From Imperialibacter sp965651695 (lineage in GTDB: Bacteria; Bacteroidota; Bacteroidia; Cytophagales; Cyclobacteriaceae), in contig CBFGTI010000005.1 of NCBI GenBank assembly GCA_965651695.1, forward strand, positions 1 through 64,000: a stretch of 64,000 nucleotides of DNA, read 5' to 3'. Shown piece after piece: positions 17,263 to 27,000 of this stretch. Numbering within the stretch: the stretch's first letter is position 1; each line of letters starts with the position of its first letter. The notes below the pieces were generated by a model that saw only the letters and a program-made list of their open reading frames with translations, was not told the origin of the DNA and made no database searches. The position numbers and the translations under genes are program-made.

Positions 17263-17863
17263 AATCGTTCTGTTTTTAAAATGTAATAGCACAAGGAGAC
17301 GGTTTACATTGAAGCACCGCACTTCTTCCTTTTTTTGGATTTGCCACGCCTGACACAGATTGTGCAGGAGTTCCCACCCCACGACTCAGGTGCAATGACC
17401 GTCCCTTCTAGCCAACAGTAGAAACGAATACGATGCCAATGGCAAGGCGCCCGTGGGGCAGATACAGCTGTTTATACACTTCTCATCTCAAAAAAATAGG
17501 CCGGATGAGCTTTTGAGCGATAGAAGAGTGCCTTTTTGCGCGAAAGTGTGCCGCGGCAAAGCGAGCCGCAGCGGACTGCATGGCGCGGGGTGTATCCATG
17601 CCGACCCTCCCAGGCTTCCTTTCTGGGTGAGGATACTCCTGAAAAAGTGCTGCCCCGCCACGTTAAATACACAGATTTGTGGAAATTCCTCCACACCTGT
17701 CAACAACAAAGAGCTATTTTGGACGCTTTATTAAAAAATATTAACACGCTGTTATACTGCAAGTTACAATCCATCAACCCATTTATTGACCAGAAGAAAC
17801 TTATTGGAATGGATTTTTCTCATTAGCTCTCCGATTAAGGAATCAAAACAAAATCAATTTGCC
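17263..17863. other. 600-bp intergenic region upstream of the stress-type cluster
   Basis: No gene is supported. A GC-rich segment at 17555-17605 can fold (arms GCATGG and CCATGC around 17578-17602), with no match to a known RNA family that I recognise. The recurrent dyad box lies at 17678-17699. At 17805-17820 a TGG-N11-TTTC element resembles a degenerate -24/-12 promoter 44 bp before the YtxH start. Confidence 0.5.
17678..17699 (+). promoter_or_regulatory. Recurrent dyad box, copy upstream of ytxH-like gene
   Basis: Left arm TGTGGAAATT and right arm CCACACCTG. About nine versions of this element occur in the window, always between genes and mostly in front of stress-type or regulatory genes. 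This copy lies 165 bp before the YtxH-like start. Confidence 0.65.
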
Positions 17864-18160
17864 ATGAACACGAACATGAAAGTAATAGGAGGGATAATAT
17901 TGGGAGTTGCCGTTGGATCTCTGGTAGGTCTGCTAACAGCCCCCAGCAGTGGGAAGAGTACCCGAAAGAAGATAGACGAAAGGTCTAACGAAATCAAGAA
18001 GGTAGTCGGAGATGCTGTCATGGACGCTGTTAGCCAGATCAAGAAATCGTACCAGAAAGTGATTAACGATGCATCTGAGGCTGCACAGCAGCAAAACAGA
18101 GAAATTGCCAACAGGGTCTCCGAAAAGACTAACAACGTTGTGGAAAGAGCCAGGTCATAA
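17864..18160 (+). CDS. YtxH-domain protein
   Basis: The 98-residue protein has one N-terminal membrane segment (VIGGIILGVAVGSLVGLLTAP) followed by the family hallmark of a lysine/arginine turn (SGKSTRKKIDERS) and a long amphipathic helix. This matches YtxH/gas-vesicle-like small stress proteins. It is probably anchored in the inner membrane with a coiled tail. The first gene of a run with CsbD 29 bp downstream, it has a recurrent dyad box 165 bp upstream. YtxH and CsbD relatives are general-stress proteins in Firmicutes. The biochemical role is unknown. Confidence 0.88.
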   Translation: MNTNMKVIGGIILGVAVGSLVGLLTAPSSGKSTRKKIDERSNEIKKVVGDAVMDAVSQIKKSYQKVINDASEAAQQQNREIANRVSEKTNNVVERARS

Positions 18161-18189
18161 TACCCGAAACTCTGCAAAAAACGGCATTT

Positions 18190-18375
18190 ATGAATAAGCT
18201 TGAGGTAAAAGGCGACTGGAACAAGATTAGAGGTAAGCTGAAGCAGAAATATGCCAACCTTACTGACGACGATCTTAAATATGAAGAAGGCAAAGAAGAT
18301 GAATTAATCGGCCGTCTGCAGAAAAAAACCGGCAAAGCGAAAGAAGATATTAAAAGAGACATTGAAGATATATAA
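18190..18375 (+). CDS. CsbD-family stress protein
   Basis: This 61-residue, highly charged protein matches CsbD over its full length: VKGDWNKIRGKLKQKYANLT, then DDLKYEEGKEDELIGRLQKK. CsbD proteins are induced by general stress (sigma-B regulon in Bacillus) and have no known activity. It is 29 bp after the YtxH-like gene, so it is likely cotranscribed. A strong terminator follows 13 bp after its stop. Confidence 0.92.
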   Translation: MNKLEVKGDWNKIRGKLKQKYANLTDDDLKYEEGKEDELIGRLQKKTGKAKEDIKRDIEDI

Positions 18376-18388
18376 CCCAGCTATGGTA

Positions 18389-18430
18389 GGTTGCGGGAAA
18401 GATTACTTTCTCGTAACCTCTTTTTCTTTT
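18389..18430 (+). terminator. Rho-independent terminator after CsbD gene
   Basis: Arms GGTTGCGGGAAAG (18389-18401) and CTTTCTCGTAACC (18406-18418) pair over 13 positions with two G-U pairs. A T-rich tail (TCTTTTTCTTTT) follows. Confidence 0.88.
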
Positions 18431-18504
18431 AATACTCAACACTCAAGTTTCATGGTGCTGTATTCCCGGTACTGTGCAGTTAGCGGTGAAGCAATTATCC
18501 CGCT

Positions 18505-18527
18505 TGTGTAGAATTACCTCCCCAACC
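18505..18527 (+). promoter_or_regulatory. Recurrent dyad box, copy upstream of ArsC-like gene
   Basis: Left arm TGTGTAGAATT, right part CCTCCCCAACC. It is followed 48 bp on by TGGCAG-N6-TTTC at 18564-18578, which has sigma-54-like spacing but a T where the -12 G should be. Confidence 0.55.
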
Positions 18528-18594
18528 GTCTAACCGAAGCCATTTTGCAACTGTAAAAAACAGTGGCAGGTGGCTTTCTCTTTAAGTGAAAAAA

Positions 18595-18996
18595 ATGAAG
18601 AAAGAGGAGATAAAATTTATTTACAACAGTGATAAGCTCACCGACCGCAGGGCTCTTGGCTATGTAACCGCGCTTGACAAGCATGTGATTAACGAGTTTG
18701 ATGTTACAAAAAATAGCCTTACGGAAACACAGCTGGCACAGTTAGCCGACAGGTTGAACGAACCTGTTGAAAGACTTATTGATACTTCGCATGAGAGGTA
18801 TGGAAGTGAAGTGAAAGGAAAAGGATTATCTGATGAAGATATTCTGACCATCATCATTAACGATTTCTCCATGTTGAAAACCCCCATTATCCAAATAGGA
18901 AACCAGGCATATGTACTGGCCTCCTCTTACGATACCAACAGGGTAGACATGGCGATTGAGGGCGTGATGCTGGAACATGTAAGATCAAATAAGTAG
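18595..18996 (+). CDS. ArsC/Spx-like thioredoxin-fold protein without the catalytic Cys
   Basis: The protein has 133 residues from the ATG at 18595. A GTG nine bases upstream is also in frame. The pattern IYNSDKLTDRRALGY at the N-terminus, LIDTSHERY in the middle and LSDEDILTIIINDFSMLKTP near the end follows the ArsC/Spx family. The usual CxxxxC or CxxC site at the first loop reads NSDKLTDR, so there is no reductase Cys. It is probably a non-enzymatic, Spx-like or degenerate member. It sits in the stress-type cluster, 24 bp before an acidic lipoprotein gene. Confidence 0.72.
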   Translation: MKKEEIKFIYNSDKLTDRRALGYVTALDKHVINEFDVTKNSLTETQLAQLADRLNEPVERLIDTSHERYGSEVKGKGLSDEDILTIIINDFSMLKTPIIQIGNQAYVLASSYDTNRVDMAIEGVMLEHVRSNK

Positions 18997-19020
18997 TGAA
19001 CCAATAAAATAAAATCAAAT

Positions 19021-19506
19021 ATGAAATCAAGCAATAAATTATTCAAAGGCATAGCAATGGCGTTTATGGCGCTGATGCTGGTAAACTGTAGCCAAAACAG
19101 AACGGCTGACTACGAGTCGTCGAGTGCTGACGACACGGAAATGAACGACCCCGCAATGCAGACCAGCGCGAATTGGGAAGACGAGAGACGGGAGCTGAGG
19201 AAGGATCTGGAAAAAGTTTCTGACAAAATTGACAAGCAAATCGAGAAAATAGAAGAAAAAACTGCAGATGCCCCTGCAGACGTACAACAGCAGTGGAACG
19301 AAACGCTGGCCAGCTTAAGAGAAAAGCGGATGGAGCTAGACCAGGACATCGCTCAGCTCGACAACTCTACCGAGGACAATTGGGACTCTTTTAAAGCCGA
19401 TGTAGAGCAAAGCTGGGATAACTTCGAAGCGGAAGTGGACAGGATCGGCGACCAGGTAGCGGATTCGTTTGACGATGCTGAAGACAATTTAGACGACAAT
19501 AATTAA
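19021..19506 (+). CDS. Acidic coiled-coil lipoprotein
   Basis: The 161-residue protein has a lipoprotein signal (ALMLVNC). A very acidic, helical mature part follows, with heptad-like runs (RELRKDLEKVSDKIDKQIEKI, then ELDQDIAQL) and repeated W-D-F elements (NWDSFKADVEQSWDNFEAEVD). Similar proteins occur next to stress genes in Bacteroidota and are unnamed. The likely place is the periplasm or outer membrane. Cotranscription with the ArsC-like gene is likely (24-bp gap). A strong terminator follows. Confidence 0.75.
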   Translation: MKSSNKLFKGIAMAFMALMLVNCSQNRTADYESSSADDTEMNDPAMQTSANWEDERRELRKDLEKVSDKIDKQIEKIEEKTADAPADVQQQWNETLASLREKRMELDQDIAQLDNSTEDNWDSFKADVEQSWDNFEAEVDRIGDQVADSFDDAEDNLDDNN

Positions 19507-19544
19507 CACATCCCCCGGTTCAATCCGGTTAAAGGATGAGTAAC

Positions 19545-19578
19545 AAGGTGTTCCCGAATGGGGGCACCTTTTTTTTGT
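19545..19578 (+). terminator. Rho-independent terminator after acidic lipoprotein gene
   Basis: Arms AAGGTG-TTCCC and GGGGG-CACCTT with loop GAAT, followed by eight or more T. It ends the ArsC-like/lipoprotein unit. Confidence 0.92.
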
Positions 19579-20066
19579 AGCGGGAAATAGCAGTATTTGA
19601 GCCTAAGCCTAAGGGAAGAGCGGATCAAACAGAGGGGCTTGGATTTCCGGGGATCTGCATCACACGCAGGACTGCAATACAGGAAATGCCCTCCTTCAAT
19701 ATGACTATACCAATTTAGCATGACACTCACGAGCCTTCAGGAACCTCAAGGCACATCAAACACACCCATTCGGCAAGGCATCAGTACCTTCTGAAGGCCA
19801 TAGAAGTATGCCAAAGCCAAACGTAGCCACAGATGAGCTCAGGCAATTCGGCGAACATAAGATCTTGAAGAACCGGGCTTACCGGCTTCGCAGCTTGATG
19901 GAGGGATAATACGAAGGGCGCTGGCTTTAAGGTCCGATTTCATACTGCCAATAAAAAACGAACTCCCCATCTTCAAATCGAACGATTGCACGCTCTTTTC
20001 GAAAATGAGGAGCCGATAGTTGAATGGCAGGCCCTTGCCTGTGGTGTTGTGCGTTACAAGCTACGC
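19579..20066. other. 488-bp region without a clear gene
   Basis: Nothing convincing is seen. On the minus strand one frame stays open for about 70 codons (about 19845-20060) with plausible residues such as LPFNYRLLIFEKSVQSFDLK, but it has no Met start and begins after a stop, so it may be a gene remnant. Confidence 0.4.
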
Positions 20067-20498
20067 CTAAGCAGCGTAGTCCATGTATGCTTCTTTTAGC
20101 TCCCTGTACAACAGAGAGGGCAGGTAATTGTAAAGGTCAATTTGCTGGTCGAGTACGCTCAAGACGATGAGCGTGGCTCTCAATGCCTCGATTTCGGAGT
20201 GGAAAACGTGCTGTTTCTTCGACCTGTCCTCCTCCATAACTTTGAGTATGTATTGGTCGAGATGGTTAATTGAGGAGCTTTTTGCACGATGATGACGCCA
20301 GGCAGAAACAAATATAACCTGCAGCTCTGGTGAAAGGGTCTGCATAAGCTTATTTGCCTGGTCAATCATGAGTAGCTGATCCCTCATTACATGCAGTATC
20401 CGGCCAATTACCAACCGGGTCTGATGGGTCGAGTCGTAACATAACTTCGACTGAATCTCGTCTACGATGTTTTGGTTTTGCTGTACGGTGGTATTCAT
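20067..20498 (-). CDS. DUF2267-like helical protein
   Basis: The protein has 143 residues, is fully helical and has no signal. The order of motifs, TRLVIGRILHVMRDQL, then LSPELQVIFVSAWRH, then EIEALRATLIVLSVLDQQ and YNYLPSLLYRELKE, follows the duplicated helical layout of DUF2267 (helix, LP..L, ATL..L..R). The match is approximate. It is monocistronic, with a recurrent dyad box 100 bp upstream and a TGGTAC-type element between them, which links it to the stress-type group. The function is unknown. Confidence 0.55.
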   Translation of the reverse strand: MNTTVQQNQNIVDEIQSKLCYDSTHQTRLVIGRILHVMRDQLLMIDQANKLMQTLSPELQVIFVSAWRHHRAKSSSINHLDQYILKVMEEDRSKKQHVFHSEIEALRATLIVLSVLDQQIDLYNYLPSLLYRELKEAYMDYAA

Positions 20499-20597
20499 AG
20501 CTGTGTTTCTTTTGAACTTTCTAATTCGAAAATTTGTACCAATTTTTTACGAGAAATAAAAATCTGATTATCAGGCATTTAATTACAGTAACTTCAT

Positions 20598-20621
20598 GCA
20601 GATGCGTGGGAAATTTCCACA
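20598..20621 (-). promoter_or_regulatory. Recurrent dyad box, copy upstream of DUF2267-like gene
   Basis: On the minus strand the arms are TGTGGAAATT and CCCACGCATCTGC. The gene start is 100 bp downstream. TGGTAC-N7-CGA at 20526-20541 lies between and has the -24 part, but a poor -12 part, of a sigma-54 promoter. Confidence 0.55.
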
Positions 20622-20779
20622 TGTTGAGGAATTGCCGGGAAAATATTGCTGAACATTTTAAGTGCAGAGATTTGGTGCGGAAAACCAGTATCTGCGCCCC
20701 AAAAGCAAAAAGAGCATTTCGAAAGCATCAGCGCACTTTCGAAATGCCCGTTACACTATTAAGCCGGTGAAACGCCACG

Positions 20780-21478
20780 CTATTTGGTGGGCAGGTCTCC
20801 CCGTTTGGCTGCCTTTTTCATTTCATCGTTGGCATAAATTGCGATCTCCACACGCCTGTTTTCTCTTCTGCCTGTTTCCATGCTATTATCGGCCACAGGT
20901 TGTTCTTCCCCATACCCCACCGACGTAATTCGCTTGGGGTCTACCCCTTCCTGCAGCAGAAAGCGCTTCACCGCTTCGGCACGGCGCTCTGAAAGCTGCT
21001 GATTGTAGTCGGCCGGGCCGGTAGCATCGGTATGCCCTTCAATGAGAATCTCGGTATCATCGTATTTTTGCAGCGTACCCGATAGCTCGGCCAGGTTGTC
21101 CTCGGTGGTCGCATTTACGGCATCAGAGTCTACAGCAAACAGCAATCCCGAATCGAAGGTGATTTTGATACCCTCACCTATCCTTTCCACCGTGGCATTT
21201 TCCAGGTCTCTGCTCAACTCCTCGGCCTGTTTGTCCATATGGCGGCCGATAAGTGCACCGGCAGCTCCGCCCACGGTAGCGCCAATAATGGCACCAACGG
21301 CGGTGTTGTCCGACCGGCTGCCTATTACTCCCCCAATGGCAGCACCTGCGCCTGCCCCTATTCCAGCTCCTTTTTTGGTGCGTGAAGCGTTGCATCCTGG
21401 CAGCGAAAGCACCATGCCGGTAACAACGATCCACACAGGAAGCTGCTTAAACAAAAAAACCTTTATGTTTTTCATCAT
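20780..21478 (-). CDS. OmpA-family lipoprotein with glycine zipper (YiaD-like)
   Basis: The 232-residue protein starts with a lipoprotein signal ending SLPGC. Residues about 35-80 form a glycine-zipper region (GAGIGAGAGAAIGGVIG and two similar runs). The last 110 residues are an OmpA domain with EILIEGHTDATG, LSERRAEAVK and GRRENRRVEI, which binds peptidoglycan non-covalently. It resembles E. coli YiaD and tethers the outer membrane to the wall. A recurrent dyad box lies 113 bp upstream, with CGGGTAC-N7-GCA between them. Confidence 0.9.
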   Translation of the reverse strand: MMKNIKVFLFKQLPVWIVVTGMVLSLPGCNASRTKKGAGIGAGAGAAIGGVIGSRSDNTAVGAIIGATVGGAAGALIGRHMDKQAEELSRDLENATVERIGEGIKITFDSGLLFAVDSDAVNATTEDNLAELSGTLQKYDDTEILIEGHTDATGPADYNQQLSERRAEAVKRFLLQEGVDPKRITSVGYGEEQPVADNSMETGRRENRRVEIAIYANDEMKKAAKRGDLPTK

Positions 21479-21590
21479 TTTCTACGTTTTGTTCTCCCCC
21501 ATGCCCTCCAAAGAAAATGCCGCAGCTACCCGATACGTCGCGGATGCATTTTAGTACCCGCTTAAAATGAATCTGCCGCCACTGCAACCA

Positions 21591-21614
21591 CAGGGTGTAG
21601 ACTTTTTTCCACAC
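21591..21614 (-). promoter_or_regulatory. Recurrent dyad box, copy upstream of OmpA lipoprotein gene
   Basis: On the minus strand the arms are GTGTGGAAAA and TCTACACCCTG. About 43 bp downstream, CGGGTACTAAAATGCA (21545-21560, minus) has GG and GC at sigma-54 spacing. Confidence 0.55.
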
Positions 21615-21684
21615 CGCTCGGCTATGTGGAGCAGGCAATTATACAACTGGTGGATGTGGCATTGCCCGACCTGCATTGCCAATG

Positions 21685-24015
21685 CTAGAATGGATAACCG
21701 AAGGCGATGTTGTAAATAATGTTGCTTTGTCGCCAGGTTTTGCTGGTAAAATCAACTTCGTCTATCACCCATCTTTCCTGTAGCGGAAGCCAGGGTTTTC
21801 GCAAAGGAAAGGCGACGTCGAATCGGAGGATGAAGAAACCAAGGTTGAGTCGGAGGCCTGCTCCGGCACCCACGGCTACCTCGTTCATAAAGGTGCTTGA
21901 GTCAAAGCCTGCGCCTGGCTTTTGGTCGTCGTTCCAAAGCCAGATGTTGCCCGCGTCCACAAACACGGCACCCTCAAGCATACTGTAGAAGGCGGTGCGG
22001 TATTCGATGCTCGACTCCAACCGGAAGTCACCGGTTTCATCCAAAATAAAGCCCGACTCGTTGCGGCTTTCCCCGGCATCGTACGACCCCGGCCCCAGCG
22101 ACCTGGCCCGGAAGGCCCTGATGCCGTTGGAGCCGCCTGCCGAAAATTGCTTAATAAATGGTACGTTGTCGGAGTTGCCCAGGGCACGAGCCGCTCCTAT
22201 CAAAAACCGGGTGGCGAGCTCCTGCTTGCGGCTCAGCTGACGGTAATACCGGAAGTCGGCCGAAGCTTTTACATACTGGGAGTAAGGGCTGCGGAATATT
22301 TTATAGTCGCCGTCGTCGGAAGGCTGGTCGCCTACCGCCTGCTGGGCAAGGTACAGCAGGTTGCCCGAGAGGTCGACATTCCCATTGAAAAAGAAGTTAT
22401 TCCACCTGAATGCTGCTTTCTCATCCCGGCCGGTAAGCTTGGTATTGTACTCGTAGTTGTAAGTGCTTCCTATTATAAACTGGTTGTCGAGACTGCGGCG
22501 CAGGTTTTGGTCCATGTTTAATCTCTTCTCAAAATCAGGCGAAACGTTGGTGAGCCTTACATATGAGATGCTTATGGGGAAAAGCTGATGGCTTTTGGTG
22601 GTCGACTCACGCCAGATAAAGCCATAGCCGGTTTCGAAGGAGTTGAGCGTAAAAACATTCACCCGGTTTTGAAGCCGGAGGCCCGCTCGTACCGTGGTTT
22701 TGGGAATGAACCTGCGGTTGAAGTACTGCAACTGGAAAGGCAACACCAACCGGGGAAAAGTAAGGGATGACTGAAGGTTTATTTCGAACGCATTGAGCGG
22801 GGGCTTGTTCAGGCCGCCGAGCTGAATGTCGTACGACCCGCTGGCAGAAACATCCAGCAGCTCTGCCCCTCCCAGCGCGTTACGGTTCAGAAAGGCGATG
22901 GTAAGTGCAGGGCCTACAAAGTTGTTGGACTTGGATACCGCCTGCGCTTCGAGGCGCAGCGACTTTTTGGGCAGCGTGGTAAGGTAGATGCTCGAAGTGA
23001 GCCTGGCAGAGTCGCTCTCGAAAAACTTAACATTTACAAATTTGAACACGCCAAGGTTGTATAGATGCTCCAGCGTATATTTCTCCGCGGTTTTAGTGTA
23101 AATATCCCCCGGCGCATAGTTTATATGGTCCGTAAGCATCTCTTTCTTCAGCTCGCCTGGGTCTTTCACAAAAGTGTACTCCCTGAATTGTTCTTTTTTG
23201 AGGCTGGTTAGCGTATCTCGCGTAATCGAGTAGCCGGGGTACACGTTCACGGAATCTATCACAAATTTCCAGCGAGCTTCCCGGGGCGTCTTTTCCGATA
23301 AATTGAACGTAAGATCAACCTGGTGTTCTCCTACCGTGCTGTCGGCCAGGTATACCAGGTAGTCGTCGTTGAAGGCGTAAAATCCTTCGTCGGCTACCAT
23401 TTCTTCAATTTGCTTTTGCTCCAATACAAGCCGGTCGACATCGTAAAGCTGGCCGGGTTCCAAAAGCGTTTTCTCCTTTATATTTTCAATAATTGGCGCA
23501 TATACACTATCAACTTTGGGGTAAATGATATTTCGGAGCCGATAGGCATTGCCCGGGTAAACATGGTAGATAATCTCCCCCCTGGTCTTTTTCACAACTA
23601 CGTCGCTCTCTACATAAGCCTGAAAAAAGCCATGGTTCCACAAGTAGCTTTCGAGTGCAGAAGACGTTCGCTCATCATCGGCGTCGGCCATCAGCACGGG
23701 CGCCTCGCCAAGCCTGTTTTTCACAAAAGAAGCGAATCCTGTTTCTTTTTTTGGGGTGCCTGCAATGTGATAGAGCCACACCCGGGGCCGGGAGCCAAGA
23801 AACATGGTATTGGGCTTGGGTGTAAGCAGTGCCGTGAGCCCTTCAGTAAGCGCACCCTTGTTGGGAATTCCTTTTTCACTATGGTATTTTATGTTGGCGC
23901 CCATGTAGTACCGCTCCCCATCGGCCAGGTATTTGGTGCCCGTGCACGCACTGAATAGTACACATGCCAGCAGACAGAGATGATGTATGGCTAAGCAGTA
24001 CTTTTTCTTTCTCAT
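21685..24015 (-). CDS. tamL: TamL, BamA/TamA-family outer-membrane lipoprotein
   Basis: The 776-residue protein has a lipoprotein signal (LLACVLFSAC), then POTRA-like repeats to about residue 380 (for example RLRNIIYPKVDSVYAP and ETLTSL-type turns). A 16-strand barrel of the BamA/TamA family follows, with the conserved loop motif GGSNGIRAFRARSLGPGSY. Bacteroidota have this lipid-anchored TamA homologue, TamL, paired with TamB, for outer-membrane protein and lipid homeostasis. It is encoded directly after tamB with a four-base overlap, so the two are translationally coupled. Confidence 0.9.
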   Translation of the reverse strand: MRKKKYCLAIHHLCLLACVLFSACTGTKYLADGERYYMGANIKYHSEKGIPNKGALTEGLTALLTPKPNTMFLGSRPRVWLYHIAGTPKKETGFASFVKNRLGEAPVLMADADDERTSSALESYLWNHGFFQAYVESDVVVKKTRGEIIYHVYPGNAYRLRNIIYPKVDSVYAPIIENIKEKTLLEPGQLYDVDRLVLEQKQIEEMVADEGFYAFNDDYLVYLADSTVGEHQVDLTFNLSEKTPREARWKFVIDSVNVYPGYSITRDTLTSLKKEQFREYTFVKDPGELKKEMLTDHINYAPGDIYTKTAEKYTLEHLYNLGVFKFVNVKFFESDSARLTSSIYLTTLPKKSLRLEAQAVSKSNNFVGPALTIAFLNRNALGGAELLDVSASGSYDIQLGGLNKPPLNAFEINLQSSLTFPRLVLPFQLQYFNRRFIPKTTVRAGLRLQNRVNVFTLNSFETGYGFIWRESTTKSHQLFPISISYVRLTNVSPDFEKRLNMDQNLRRSLDNQFIIGSTYNYEYNTKLTGRDEKAAFRWNNFFFNGNVDLSGNLLYLAQQAVGDQPSDDGDYKIFRSPYSQYVKASADFRYYRQLSRKQELATRFLIGAARALGNSDNVPFIKQFSAGGSNGIRAFRARSLGPGSYDAGESRNESGFILDETGDFRLESSIEYRTAFYSMLEGAVFVDAGNIWLWNDDQKPGAGFDSSTFMNEVAVGAGAGLRLNLGFFILRFDVAFPLRKPWLPLQERWVIDEVDFTSKTWRQSNIIYNIAFGYPF

Positions 24016-27000
24016 TTAAACTGATATTCTTTATCGTTGAGGTTGAAAAGCTCTTTAAACTTGTTGTAGTCCCTTACATAGATGACGCCCGTTCCTGTCT
24101 CAATTATTTCGCCGTTAACTATATCGAACTCGTTGCGGCGGAATCCCAGCAGCCGAAGCCGGCCGTCCTCAGTCAGCTTGTACTCAAGCAGGAGATCGCC
24201 TATGTAGTCCGACAGGTTTTGCTGTTGCTGCCGGTTTCCCTCCAGGGCCACGTTACCAGCAACCTTCACTGTCAGTCTTTCGTCAAAAAGGCTTTTGGAC
24301 ACTCCCAGTTCAAGATCGGTGCGGTTTTCCACGTCGCCCGACGAGTAGTCTTCGTACGACTCAACGTTTACATCCAGCTGCACACCTCCCACATTGTCGG
24401 TAAGTTTGTTTAGCTGCTCACTAAGCAGCCGGCTCACACTGCGGCGGGCATTATCTTCAAAACTGGTGCCCCCCTCGCTTGCTAGCGGATTGTCTGAAAT
24501 AAACCTTTTTAACACCAGCAACGCAAACACCTGCTTGTTAAGGTCCGATTCCCTGGAGTTGATTTCCTGTATTCTGGCATAAATACTCCCCTCAAGTGCA
24601 TTGCGGTTTGCCTCTGGCATGTCCAGCCCAAAGCTGATCTCCGGGCCGGAAAGGTTTCCTTCAATGTTCAGCGCTACTTCGAAAGGCAGCCGCTGGCGAT
24701 AGCGGTTTAGCTGCGATGTATTGGCATTGCTGATCTGGTTGATCACCAGGTCGATAGGCTGCGCTTCAACAGTAGTGAGGGCTGTAATATCGAGCTGCGC
24801 ACTCAGAGGGTCGCCAGTCCAGGTAATGGTGCTGCCCGGTGCTATGGTGAAATTTCGCTTTAGTACCTGATAAAAGCTGAGCTGGTATGCGCCTTCCGAC
24901 AGCGTGTAGCGCCCAGACAGCTGAAGATCGCCTGCGCGATTCATGGCGAGACTCAGGTTGGCATCGCCCTGCACAGTAAGCTGGTCCTGCGTAATCGGGT
25001 CGATTACTATTTGCAGCGTGGAGTTATCGTGCAGCTCAATATTGGCTGTTAATTCCATGCCTTGAAAAGCGTAGCTCACACTGTCGATAACATCGGGATT
25101 TGGGGATGCCCGAAGGGTATCGGCCGGGTCGATAAATTTTACCACGTTGGGTTGATTGAGCGCCTGCTCCTGGGTTTCAATAAGTACGTAGGTGAGTTTG
25201 CTGCCGCGATTCACTTCCATATCGAAGTTGACATTGGGCCTTGCCGAAGAGCCGGTAACCGATGCATTCATGTTGATGTTCAGGTTGCCAAAGTACATCT
25301 CGTTGTCGTCGGCGGTGGTATTGAGAACCTGAAAGTTTTGCGCCTCCAGTGAAAGGTCGAACGTGTAAAAGCTGGCGTTTTCTATTGCTACCGAACCATT
25401 GAGGCTTGCTGTATTCTTGTTGGCGTCGGCCAGCTCAAAATTATCAAACGACAGCGTGGAGTTGCGGAACCGCAGCGTTTCGTTGCTCACCGTCAGTGCA
25501 GAATTGAGCATAGCCGGGGTAAAAGTTGTGTTGATGAAACGAATGCTGCCGTTGACACCAGGATCTGCCGGCGCTCCGGTTATGTCGATGTTTGCCTTCA
25601 TAGTGCCAGCTATATCCCGCACTGTTTCGCCGGTTACGGGCTCCAGCAGTGAGAGGTTCAGTTGCTCGAGCCTGATCTTAAAGTCGAGTTGGTTCGCGGC
25701 AGCAGAGTCGGTGTCGTAGGTTCCCCGAATAGTTGCCACATTGGGGCCTGCCAGTGCCACATCCACGTTGTAAAGCTTGCTCCCGCCATTCTTGATATCA
25801 ATTTGCAGGTCGCCCCAGGTTTGCCCGAGGTAGCCGAGGCCGGCTATCTGCAAACCCGCATCAATAGCATAGGCATCTTCCAAAAGCGTAATGTCGACCG
25901 AACCCTCGAGCGTGCCGGCCAGCACGTCGTCTTCTTTCTTCATGCCTTCGGCCAACCCTCCAAGATTAAAATTTTCGAATGCGATACTTGCGAGCGAATC
26001 CTGGGCAACGGTGCCTTCTATCTTTACACGCTGCTCGCCATTGGTCAATTCAAAGTTGTGCGCCGAAAAGCCCGGTTCTTTAAACAATAAATAATTACTC
26101 TCCCGGGCCACCCAGGGGGTATACGCCAGGATGAGGCTGTCGGGCTCAATTTCGAACCTGAATGCCGACTGCTCAAGGCTTTCGAAATTTCCACGAAGCA
26201 GGTAAGCAGGCATGCCTGTGGTATCGGGCACTTCCAGCCGTATGTGATAAATGTTATCTGCCAGCACACCATCGAAATCGAACCCGCGCATTACAGAATT
26301 GGCCGTGGAAAGCTCGTTAAGGTTAACCCGGGTAGTGAGTTCGTCCGCATCCGACCTTACCAAAATTACGAGGGAGTCGATGCTAATGCCACTATATACC
26401 ATTTCATTGATGCTCAGGGTCATCGCGAGTTGATGCTTCTCACTGTCGAAGCTTCCTTCAAAAATCCCGGGATCTATAGATTCCAGCCCCGGCACCAATA
26501 TTTCGGTTAGCAAATCGGTTTTTTTCAAGTCCAGAAAAAACTCAAACTGCTGCACACTGTCGGCCTTAGCAGCATCATAGTCGTCGAGGTCGTAGTACCG
26601 GTCGATATGCTCACTCAACACAGCCGGCAACGACGGAATATCGATATCACCTCTAAAATATCCTTCCATCATATCGGAGTCGATCGTGATGTCGGTTCGG
26701 CCCTCCTGCTCAACCGAGGCAAACAGAAGAGAGTCGACCCGGTAGGTGCCAATGCCGTTGTTTGCAGAAAATTGCCTTATTGCAAAATCTCCTTTAAACT
26801 TCCTGAAGTCGGCGGTTTGAAGGTCGGAGTCGATTTGCGCTGTCAACACCAGCGGTGTTTTCCGCAGGTTCAGTGCTTCAAGGTCGGCATAGTCAAGGTC
26901 GAGGTCGACTTTATACGACATTTCATCACTTCCGTAGTCGATATCGCCGTCGAACGTAAATTTCAGATTTTCGTCGTCAATGGAAATGTTGCCATTGAAG

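Noticed and set aside
17555..17605. Foldable GC-rich segment as small RNA
   Set aside because: A weak stem, no match to a known RNA family and no promoter or terminator around it.
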